8,596 nucleotides of DNA from NCBI GenBank assembly GCA_905215765.1, contig CAJMRP010000084.1:1-8596 (forward strand), given 5' to 3'. The notes below the pieces were generated by a model. That model did no database searches. It saw nothing but the letters and a program-made list of their open reading frames with translations, and had not been told where the DNA came from. Positions 1 through 5,244 of this stretch are shown here, one piece after another (positions within the stretch are counted from its first letter, which is position 1; every line of letters begins with the position of its first letter). The stretch is from an uncultured bacterium (GTDB lineage Bacteria > Actinomycetota > Coriobacteriia > Coriobacteriales > Coriobacteriaceae). A program made the position numbers and the translations under genes.

Positions 1-1
1 C

Positions 2-1600
2 CTGGGTGCCGCGCGCATCCGCATCCGCTCGCTCATGGCGGCGCTTAAGGACCAGGAGACCGAGCGCTTGGCCGAGGCCACGGCTGCGGGCGAGGCCTAC
101 GAGCAGGGCGATGCCGCGCCGGTGGCGCCCTCCACGGATGCCCCCGCGTTCGCGAGCCACAAGTACACGTTTGAGGCCCAGCGCGAGAGCGCATCGACTG
201 CATGGCCTAAGGTGCCCTTTACCGAGCAGATGCGCGACGAGGGCTACACCATTCTGTGCCCGCAGATGGCGCCGATTCACTTTGACCTGGTCAAAGAGGT
301 GTTCCGCGGTGCTGGCTACAACTTGGAGCTGCTGCCCTCGACCGACCACGATGCCGTCGAGGCCGGCCTGCGCTATGTGAACAACGACATTTGCTACCCG
401 TCGATCCTGGTGACGGGCCAGATTATGGAGGCCATCGAGAGCGGTCGGTACGACCTGTCCAAGACGGCCGTTGTTATCAGCCAGACCGGCGGCGGCTGCC
501 GTGCCACCAACTACATCGCGCTCATCCGCAAGGCACTGCGCGAGAGCGGCCACCCCGAGATTCCGGTGATCTCGCTTTCGGCCGTGGCGCTCGGCGAGGA
601 CAACCCTGGCTTTAAGATTACGCCGGCGCTGCTTAAGCAGGCAGTCTACGCGGTGCTCTTTGGCGACGTGATGATGCAGATGCTCTATCGTTGCCGCCCG
701 TACGAGGCCACGACCGGCGCCGCCAACGCGCTCTACGAGGAGTACATGGCGCGCGCCCGCAAGCTGGCGCCCAAGTTCAACAGGCACAACTACACCAAGC
801 TTGCGCGTGAGGCCATCCGCGCGTTCGACACCATGCCGCTCGTGGGCGAGGGCACCAAGCCGCGCGTGGGCGTGGTCGGTGAGATCTTGGTCAAGTTCCA
901 CCCCACAGCCAACAACCACGTGGTCGATGTGATCGAGCGCGAGGGCTGCGAGGCCGTGGTGCCGGGCCTGCTCGACTTCTTCCTATACTCCATGAGCAAC
1001 GCCGAGCTGCAGAAGGACGAGTTGGGAAGCTCCGCTACCACGCGCGCTGGTATGCGGGCGCTCATCAAGCTCGTGGACTGGATGCGCACGCCGGTGGAGG
1101 AGATGCTCGAGAAGTCCCGCCGCTTCGAGGCGCCCGAGCGCATCGGCACCATGGCCGACAAGGCCCGCACGGTGCTTTCGGTGTGCAACAACATGGGCGA
1201 GGGCTGGCTGCTCACGGCCGAGATGCTCGACCTGATCGATCATGGCGCACCCAATATCATCTGCACGCAGCCCTTCGCGTGCCTGCCCAATCACGTGGTG
1301 GGCAAGGCCGTGATTAAGGAGCTGCGCCGCCAGCATCCCGAGAGCAACATCGTTGCGGTGGACTATGATCCTGGTGCGTCCGAGGTCAACCAGCTCAACC
1401 GTATTAAGCTCATGATCAGCGTGGCCAAGGAAAACATGCGCGCCGGCAAGGGCTTTAAGCTTGAGAAGGTGGCGCCGCTCGCGATGGACGAGGTCACCGG
1501 CCAGATGCGTGCCCACGACGGCTGCGTGAGCTGCGGTTCGGTCGATGAGAGCGCCGTGGCGTCGGTCGCTGAGCGCCTGGGACGCGGCATTAAGAAGTAG
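2..1600 (+). CDS. 2-hydroxyacyl-CoA dehydratase activase-related protein, C-terminal part (5' end outside window)
   Basis: The frame is open from base 2 to the TAG at 1598-1600 (532 residues visible). The ATG at 35 has no Shine-Dalgarno and lies inside the open frame, so the gene starts upstream. The visible part matches the C-terminal DUF2229/HgdB-like half of very large (about 1400-residue, from memory) activase-dehydratase fusions. Hallmarks are NNDICYPS (Cys codon 392-394), TGGGCRATNY (Cys 497-499), CTQPFACLPNHVVGK, VDYDPGASEVNQLNRIKLM and a terminal CVSCGS. In this family the N-terminal BadF/HgdC ATPase domains carry an Fe4S4 cluster and drive ATP-dependent electron transfer for radical dehydration of 2-hydroxyacyl-CoA; those domains would lie off the left edge. 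The conserved cysteines here fit cluster or thiol ligands, which is inferred. Substrate cannot be told from sequence; such orphan fusions are often not biochemically assigned. A cytoplasmic location is expected. A strong terminator follows 30 bases after the stop. Confidence 0.85.
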   Translation: MGAARIRIRSLMAALKDQETERLAEATAAGEAYEQGDAAPVAPSTDAPAFASHKYTFEAQRESASTAWPKVPFTEQMRDEGYTILCPQMAPIHFDLVKEVFRGAGYNLELLPSTDHDAVEAGLRYVNNDICYPSILVTGQIMEAIESGRYDLSKTAVVISQTGGGCRATNYIALIRKALRESGHPEIPVISLSAVALGEDNPGFKITPALLKQAVYAVLFGDVMMQMLYRCRPYEATTGAANALYEEYMARARKLAPKFNRHNYTKLAREAIRAFDTMPLVGEGTKPRVGVVGEILVKFHPTANNHVVDVIEREGCEAVVPGLLDFFLYSMSNAELQKDELGSSATTRAGMRALIKLVDWMRTPVEEMLEKSRRFEAPERIGTMADKARTVLSVCNNMGEGWLLTAEMLDLIDHGAPNIICTQPFACLPNHVVGKAVIKELRRQHPESNIVAVDYDPGASEVNQLNRIKLMISVAKENMRAGKGFKLEKVAPLAMDEVTGQMRAHDGCVSCGSVDESAVASVAERLGRGIKK

Positions 1601-1630
1601 CTGGCCTGCTATGGGCTGGATATGAGACAA

Positions 1631-1665
1631 ACGGGTGGTGGCCGTACCGGCTACCACCCGTTTTT
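1631..1665 (+). terminator. Strong intrinsic terminator after the activase-related gene
   Basis: The arm ACGGGTGGT (1631-1639) pairs perfectly with ACCACCCGT (1653-1661). The inner bases 1640-1644 pair with 1648-1652 with one G-T wobble, leaving a 3-base loop. This 14-pair GC-rich stem runs straight into TTTTT (1661-1665). It ends transcription of the upstream gene and argues that the dehydrogenase at 2019 has its own promoter. Confidence 0.9.
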
Positions 1666-1774
1666 GCTTGGACATATGTTGCGTAAACGCCCCGACTATC
1701 ACCCTTTGCGAACTCAGATTTCGGAAGTATGCGGCAAAATCTGAATAGACCGAGCACACCGAATATGTCCAAGC
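1666..1774. repeat. 109-bp element bounded by a perfect 12-bp inverted repeat
   Basis: GCTTGGACATAT (1666-1677) and ATATGTCCAAGC (1763-1774) are exact reverse complements enclosing 85 bases. Inside sits a second inverted repeat, TCAGATT (1714-1720) / AATCTGA (1738-1744), which cradles the core CGGAAGTATGCGGCAAA (1722-1738). The element begins directly after the T-run of the upstream terminator. It resembles a small non-coding palindromic or MITE-like repeat, or the template of a structured RNA. No transposase is seen, and copy number elsewhere cannot be known from this window. Confidence 0.6.
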
Positions 1775-1813
1775 CCTGTACCTGCGGTTTTATTGGCGGA
1801 AAATCGGGGGGTG

Positions 1814-1892
1814 CTCAAGGGTTCCGGAATTTGCCGCATACTTCCGCAAACGACGTCTCGGTGGCACAAAAAATCGCCCTCGGAACCCTGAG
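1814..1892. repeat. Second inverted-repeat element carrying the same core in reverse
   Basis: CTCAAGGGTTCCG (1814-1826) pairs with CGGAACCCTGAG (1881-1892) with a single bulged A. Inside it, bases 1830-1846 are the exact reverse complement of the 17-base core at 1722-1738. On the minus strand the core is also flanked by TTTGC/GCAAA. The shared core with different outer arms suggests two members of one repeat family placed head to head. Because 1722-1738 can also pair with 1830-1846, a transcript through the region could adopt mutually exclusive folds. Confidence 0.55.
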
Positions 1893-2002
1893 TTAATGAA
1901 CAGGTGTAGCCGTTCGCCGCAAATTACCGTCCGTTTATAGAACCCACCCCCAGCACGCGTCCTCCTTACGGTTGAATAAATACACATCTATGGAATTACG
2001 TA

Positions 2003-2010
2003 AGAGAGGA
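2003..2010 (+). promoter_or_regulatory. Ribosome binding site of the dehydrogenase gene
   Basis: AGAGAGGA lies eight bases before the ATG at 2019 and fixes that start. No other in-frame start upstream has such a signal. Confidence 0.75.
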
Positions 2011-2018
2011 CTGTTCCT

Positions 2019-2978
2019 ATGAGCTACAAGACCGTTTGCGTTGCCGGTGGCGGCGTGCTGGGAAGCCAGATTGCCTTTCAGGCTGCCTACTGCGGCTTTG
2101 ATGTGACGATCTGGCTGCGCAGCGAGGGCAGTATCGGCCGCACCCAGCCCAAGATTGACCATGTGCGCGAGGAGTACATCGCTGCCATCGAGGGCATGGC
2201 GGACGGCACGGGCGAGTGGTGCGCCGGTATTGCCGATAGCGGCCAGCCCTTCGACAAGGAGGCGGCACTCTCCGCCGTCGAACGTGCCTACTCTACGCTC
2301 AAGCTAGAGCTTGATCTTGCCAAGGCCGTGGCCGACGCCGATCTGGTCATCGAGTCTATGGCCGAGGACACCCAGGCAAAGATCGACTTCTACAAGAAAC
2401 TCGCCCCGGTTCTCCCGCAAAAGACCGTCATCGTGACGAACTCCTCCACGCTGCTGCCGAGCACCTTTGCCAAGTACACTGGCCGTCCCGAGAAGTACCT
2501 GTCGCTGCACTTTGCCAACTCTATCTGGAAGAACAACATGACCGAGGTCATGGCACAGGACCAGACCGACAAGCGCTACTTCGATGAACTCGTCGACTTT
2601 GCCAACGATATCCGTATGCTGGCGTTGCCCGTCAACAAGGAAAAGAACGGTTATCTGCTCAACTCCATGTTGGTACCGTGGCTGCTTTCGGGCCTTGATC
2701 TGTACGTCTCGGGCGTGAGCGATCCCAAGAGCATCGACCTCGCGTGGACGCGTGGCACCGGCGCTTCCAAGGGCCCGTTCCGCGTATTCGACACGGTGGG
2801 TATCCAGACGGCCTACAACATCGTCATGCAGTATCAGAAGGTGCCGGGCCTGGTGAGCCCGCTGCTCAAGAAGATGATGATGCCCTACAACTTTAAGGCC
2901 ATGGCCTCCGTCCTCAAGAAAATGCTCGACGATGGCAGGCTGGGCGAAAGCTCGGGCGAGGGCTTCTTCAAGTACTAA
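2019..2978 (+). CDS. 3-hydroxyacyl-CoA dehydrogenase (3-hydroxybutyryl-CoA dehydrogenase-like)
   Basis: 319 residues, typical for a stand-alone bacterial enzyme of this family, complete and with a good ribosome binding site. It would oxidise a (3S)-3-hydroxyacyl-CoA to the 3-ketoacyl-CoA with NAD(P), or run in reverse in fermentative butyrate-type pathways, in the cytoplasm. The N-terminal Rossmann fold starts with VAGGGVLG (Gly10, Gly12, Gly15 of GxGxxG). The ADLVIES strand-turn is at 107-113 and TNSSTLLP at 140-147. The probable catalytic His164 is in LHFANS and the partner Glu176 in MTEVM. The C-terminal helical domain runs from about 203 and ends with GEGFFKY, as in relatives. The usual HFFNP signature is replaced by HFANS, so substrate scope may differ. 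There are no partner thiolase or crotonase genes in the window, so the pathway is inferred. It is followed by a stem-loop and not by a cotranscribed gene. Confidence 0.88.
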   Translation: MSYKTVCVAGGGVLGSQIAFQAAYCGFDVTIWLRSEGSIGRTQPKIDHVREEYIAAIEGMADGTGEWCAGIADSGQPFDKEAALSAVERAYSTLKLELDLAKAVADADLVIESMAEDTQAKIDFYKKLAPVLPQKTVIVTNSSTLLPSTFAKYTGRPEKYLSLHFANSIWKNNMTEVMAQDQTDKRYFDELVDFANDIRMLALPVNKEKNGYLLNSMLVPWLLSGLDLYVSGVSDPKSIDLAWTRGTGASKGPFRVFDTVGIQTAYNIVMQYQKVPGLVSPLLKKMMMPYNFKAMASVLKKMLDDGRLGESSGEGFFKY

Positions 2979-3016
2979 AAATGATTCTTCGGGGTCGGAG
3001 GAAAACGGATCATTTT
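2978..3016 (+). terminator. Stem-loop overlapping the stop codon of the dehydrogenase, possible weak terminator
   Basis: AAAATGAT (2978-2985) pairs with ATCATTTT (3009-3016). Inside, TTCTTC (2985-2990) can pair with bases 2998-3003 with one wobble, leaving AACGG as a bulge on the right. The right arm ends in a short T-run, so it could act as a bidirectional terminator. The T-run is only four bases, so this is tentative; a dispersed intergenic palindrome is the alternative. Confidence 0.4.
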
Positions 3017-3032
3017 CGGCCGCCAGCAGTGA

Positions 3033-3536
3033 GAAGATGGACCCAGAAATAGAAAGGAGTGGCAATGGGCTGGCTCGGGCTTTGAAGACAAGTTATTGCA
3101 GGCCCAGGGCGATTTCTCGCTCAATGCAGGCCAGCACAGCGTGACGTATCTGCCGAGTTCTGACACGGCAGCGACTGGTCGCTACCAGGTGCTGCTATAC
3201 GACAACAACTTTGGTGCGGCCGAGAGCTACCCCAAGTTCGACTGGGGCCAGCTGGGCGCCGCGGTGGTGACCGACTACAGCCGCGGCTCGCATTCGTTTG
3301 GGCGCATCTTTACGGTAGACGAGACCGCACGCACCTACGAGCTTGTGGACCAGATCGCGGTGCCGTTCTCGGGCTACGTCAGCAGTGCGCAGCGCGTCGG
3401 CGATTCGAATAGTATGCTCGTGGCATCGGGCCAGGCCAAGACCTTTGCCGAGTACGATCGCTATGGACTGCCCATCGCCGCCTACGAAATGGAAGCCGAG
3501 AAGTACATCTACCGCGTGTACAAGTACGAGCTGTAG
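3033..3536 (+). pseudogene. C-terminal remnant of an arylsulfate sulfotransferase (ASST family)
   Basis: The frame is open from just after a TGA at 3030-3032 to the TAG at 3534-3536 (167 residues). It contains no in-frame ATG near its beginning; the first usable start is TTG 3096, without a Shine-Dalgarno. The translation looks like the end of the ASST beta-propeller: WAGSGFEDKLL, the QHS motif, LLYDNNFG, a strand with VDETARTYELVDQ, and the terminal YIYRVYKYEL. Full-length relatives are about 500-600 residues and transfer sulfate between aryl sulfates and phenols through a histidine intermediate. Here roughly two thirds, including most of the active site, is missing. An apparently good AAAGGAG (3053-3059) with ATG 3065 is out of frame and stops after six codons. 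I infer a 5' deletion relic, probably without activity. It converges with the DUF389 gene 70 bases downstream. Confidence 0.72.
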
Positions 3537-3605
3537 CGCTGCGCTTGGCTGCGCCTGTGCCCCGTGGCTGCGCGCGCTCGCGCCGGGCCCGCCTCGCGTC
3601 CCGCA

Positions 3606-4745
3606 TTACTCCACATCAAACTCCACACGATCGAGCTCGGGCACATTGAGATCGATGAGCTTCCGGGCGACGTGACGGTCGTGTGCCCCAAGCGTCTCGC
3701 CTGTCGTCACATGGGCGACAATCTCGCGCTCGACGATGCCCTCCTCATCGCCTTCGGTGGCCGAGGTCTCGACGGCGACGGTGTAATCCTTAAAGCCTGG
3801 CAGCACCGCGGCAAGCTCGCGCGTGGTTTCGGTGACACCGTAGCCGTCCTGCACGCCGGCCTGCGCCGAGCCAATGGAACCCGCGGTCATAACAATGCAG
3901 GGGATGGCAAAGATCATCGTGCCCACAATGATGCGGCGGCGCACCTTGCGTGACAGCTCGTTGACCTCGGCGTCTTCTTCGGCGGTCACAACGCCGTCGC
4001 CGTTCAGGTCGCGCTTGAGCGGCACGCGCAGAAGAAGTAGTACGGCTTCGGCCGCGAGTGCGATAAAGACTACGTTGATGCCAAACTCGTAGAGCGCCGA
4101 GAGGAACAGTGACCCGCTTGCGATGGCGATGCCGTAACCCGCCGCGCACAGGGGCGGCATGAGCGCGGTCGCCACGGCTACGCCGGCAATGAGCGTTGAA
4201 GGCTCCTGATCGCGCGAGTTGCCCAGCCCGCCCGCAAAGCCGCCCGCGAGCGCGACGGCAAGGTCCCATATGGTGGGTGTCGAGTTGTCGATGATGGCGG
4301 CCGTGGTGGTGCCAAGGGGCGAGAGCTTAAAATACAGCGTGGACGTGACCAGGCAAAAGACCATCTGCAGTGCGAGGCTGGCAATGGCCTCGACGGTGAT
4401 CTCACGGTCGAGCGTGGCAATGCCGTATGCCATGGCAAGAACCGAGCCCATGAGCGGGCAGATGAGCATGGCGCCCACGATGGCGATGTCCGAGTCGATA
4501 TCGAGGCCGATGCTTGCGATGAGCATGGCGATGATGAGGATACACAGGTGAGAGCCAGTCAGACGCGCTCCGTTTACAAAACGCTTGCGGATCACGTGAT
4601 AGGGCGCGCGTCCCTCGCGAATGTTGAACGCGCGCTTGAGGAAGCGGGTGACGTTTTCTATGGCTTCGCTATGAGCAGGGCGGATGCCGTGACGCCGATG
4701 ATGACGCTCGCGCAGTCGTTCGATCTGTTGCTTATCGAGTTCCAT
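3606..4745 (-). CDS. DUF389 family integral membrane protein with an EF-hand-like loop
   Basis: Complete gene of 379 residues starting at ATG 4745, preceded by GAGGTG a few bases upstream. A longer reading to 4871 would add an Arg/Pro-rich stretch unlike the family. After a basic N-terminal region of about 60 residues come roughly six to seven hydrophobic segments (about 66-83, 87-109, 118-137, 160-175, 183-206, 212-239 and 271-291). Conserved-looking runs are IVGAMLICPLMGSVLA, GGFAGGLG and VATALMPPLCAAGYGIA, which are characteristic of DUF389. A soluble C-terminal domain covers about 305-379. The cytoplasmic-membrane location is clear but no biochemical function is established for the family. 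Residues 246-257 (DLNGDGVVTAEE) match a canonical EF-hand calcium loop, between the sixth and seventh hydrophobic segments. The gene is transcribed divergently from the surface protein across a 307-base spacer. Confidence 0.85.
   Translation of the reverse strand: MELDKQQIERLRERHHRRHGIRPAHSEAIENVTRFLKRAFNIREGRAPYHVIRKRFVNGARLTGSHLCILIIAMLIASIGLDIDSDIAIVGAMLICPLMGSVLAMAYGIATLDREITVEAIASLALQMVFCLVTSTLYFKLSPLGTTTAAIIDNSTPTIWDLAVALAGGFAGGLGNSRDQEPSTLIAGVAVATALMPPLCAAGYGIAIASGSLFLSALYEFGINVVFIALAAEAVLLLLRVPLKRDLNGDGVVTAEEDAEVNELSRKVRRRIIVGTMIFAIPCIVMTAGSIGSAQAGVQDGYGVTETTRELAAVLPGFKDYTVAVETSATEGDEEGIVEREIVAHVTTGETLGAHDRHVARKLIDLNVPELDRVEFDVE
3975..4010 (-). other. EF-hand type calcium-loop motif inside the DUF389 protein
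   Basis: These 36 bases encode a 12-residue loop with Asp at position 1, Asn at 3, Asp at 5, Gly at 6, Val at 8 and Glu at 12. That is the full canonical pattern, similar also to dockerin and Excalibur-type loops. It sits in a hydrophilic segment between two membrane spans. Calcium binding is inferred from the motif only. Confidence 0.6.
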
Positions 4746-4918
4746 GTCCACCTCGTTCCAGCGCGGTTCGCGCAACGCGCCCGTCGCCCTTACTCTACAC
4801 CGTGGCGGGCGGGGTGTCTGTTGGATGCGGAATCCGATAGGGCGGATGACGCGGGAGCAAATGCAAATCACAGGCTCAATTCCATCCCGCGAGAATATGA
4901 TGCACCAGCTCCTTCAAA

Positions 4919-4934
4919 TGTGACGAAACTGTGA
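4919..4934 (+). promoter_or_regulatory. TGTGA-N6-TGTGA direct repeat
   Basis: TGTGA occurs at 4919-4923 and 4930-4934, exactly 11 bases apart, about one helical turn. Tandem half-sites at this spacing are typical of OmpR/PhoB-type response regulators. With two five-base copies chance is a real alternative. Confidence 0.25.
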
Positions 4935-4945
4935 AGCACGAGAGC

Positions 4946-4965
4946 GCGAATTTCAAAAAATTCGC
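4946..4965. repeat. AT-rich perfect hairpin upstream of the surface protein gene
   Basis: GCGAATTT (4946-4953) and AAATTCGC (4958-4965) are exact reverse complements around a CAAA loop. It may be an operator. It is followed by no T-run on the plus strand, but reading leftwards the arm AAATTCGC has no clear terminator tail either. Confidence 0.5.
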
Positions 4966-4975
4966 TGGTGACCAA

Positions 4976-4987
4976 TGTTGCGCAACA
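4976..4987. promoter_or_regulatory. 12-bp perfect palindrome, likely operator
   Basis: TGTTGCGCAACA is a perfect palindrome located about 20-30 bases before the TATATT box, overlapping the expected -35 position. Imperfect direct copies of GAATT(T)CAAAAA(A)T(T)C at 4948-4963 and 4988-5000 begin exactly 40 bases apart and bracket it. The layout suits a dimeric repressor or activator; the protein is unknown. Confidence 0.45.
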
Positions 4988-5006
4988 GAATTCAAAAATC
5001 AGCTCC

Positions 5007-5012
5007 TATATT
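5007..5012 (+). promoter_or_regulatory. Candidate -10 box of the surface protein gene
   Basis: TATATT is the best -10 match upstream of the start at 5053. No good -35 hexamer lies 16-18 bases before it, where the palindrome ends instead; this would fit an activator-dependent promoter. The inferred leader is about 35 bases and ends in the ribosome site AGGGAG (5041-5046). Confidence 0.35.
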
Positions 5013-5052
5013 TTGAAGCGTATGGATACATCCGTGTCAAAGGGAGAAAGCC

Positions 5053-5244
5053 ATGGCAAACTACAGTCCACAACACTTTGAGCCTCGGGCCAAGGCCGTC
5101 AACGTCAAGGGCGTTGCCAACCGCGCCGTCGCAACCGTTTTGACGGCGGGCCTCATCGCTCAGCCGCTCATGTCGCCGCTGGCGGCAATCGCCGCACCGT
5201 CAACCGATAACGGCGATTCTGTTCAGGGGGGGGTAGTTCTGTAG
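5053..5244 (+). CDS. As-sequenced 63-residue 5' piece: signal peptide plus truncated tail
   Basis: This is what a ribosome would make from the sequence as given. Basic residues Arg12, Lys14, Lys19 and Arg24 precede a hydrophobic stretch (about 25-47: AVATVLTAGLIAQPLMSPL then AAIA) ending in a good signal-peptidase I site, AIA-AP. Only about 16 residues would be left after cleavage, ending GGVVL after the G tract. The clean signal peptide and ribosome site show that this is the true beginning of the long protein, not a gene of its own. Confidence 0.6.
   Translation: MANYSPQHFEPRAKAVNVKGVANRAVATVLTAGLIAQPLMSPLAAIAAPSTDNGDSVQGGVVL

Larger units (their letters stand above)
1666..2018. other. Gene-free interval with paired repeat elements, then a leader region
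   Basis: No convincing coding sequence lies here; the short open frames have no ribosome binding site or recognisable protein. The left two thirds hold the two inverted-repeat elements described separately. The right third (1893-2018) is less GC-rich and must contain the promoter for the dehydrogenase. I could not pick a convincing -35/-10 pair: TTACGG (1966-1971) with TATGGA (1989-1994) at 17-base spacing is the best and is weak. Confidence 0.5.
4746..5052. promoter_or_regulatory. Divergent control region between the DUF389 gene and the surface protein
   Basis: The 307 bases hold no gene. The left half (4746-4860) is GC-rich leader of the minus-strand gene. The right half (about 4880-5050) is markedly AT-richer than the flanking genes. 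It contains, in order, a TGTGA direct repeat, an AT-rich hairpin, a 12-bp palindrome, a repeated GAATT-CAAAAA motif and a TATATT box. The density of symmetric sites points to regulated transcription of the plus-strand surface protein gene. Confidence 0.5.

Noticed and set aside
35..1600. ATG 35 as the true start of the first gene
   Set aside because: No ribosome binding site precedes it, the frame is open to the window edge, and the family is far longer; the gene is truncated by the window.
983..1759. 258-codon minus-strand open frame over the activase-related gene
   Set aside because: It runs through the strong terminator and antisense to a well-conserved coding sequence, with no family resemblance.
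3533..3545. 13-base sequence GTAGCGCTGCGCT repeated at 8534-8546
   Set aside because: Both copies are near stop codons but are short, GC-rich and self-symmetric; two copies in 8.6 kb are not enough to claim an element or attachment site.
4745..4871. N-terminal extension of the DUF389 protein to 4871
   Set aside because: The extra 42 residues are Arg/Pro-rich and unlike the family, and ATG 4745 has its own upstream GAGGTG.
4931..5143. 70-codon open frame starting at GTG 4931
   Set aside because: It covers the AT-rich control region and overlaps the real signal-peptide gene in another frame, with no Shine-Dalgarno.
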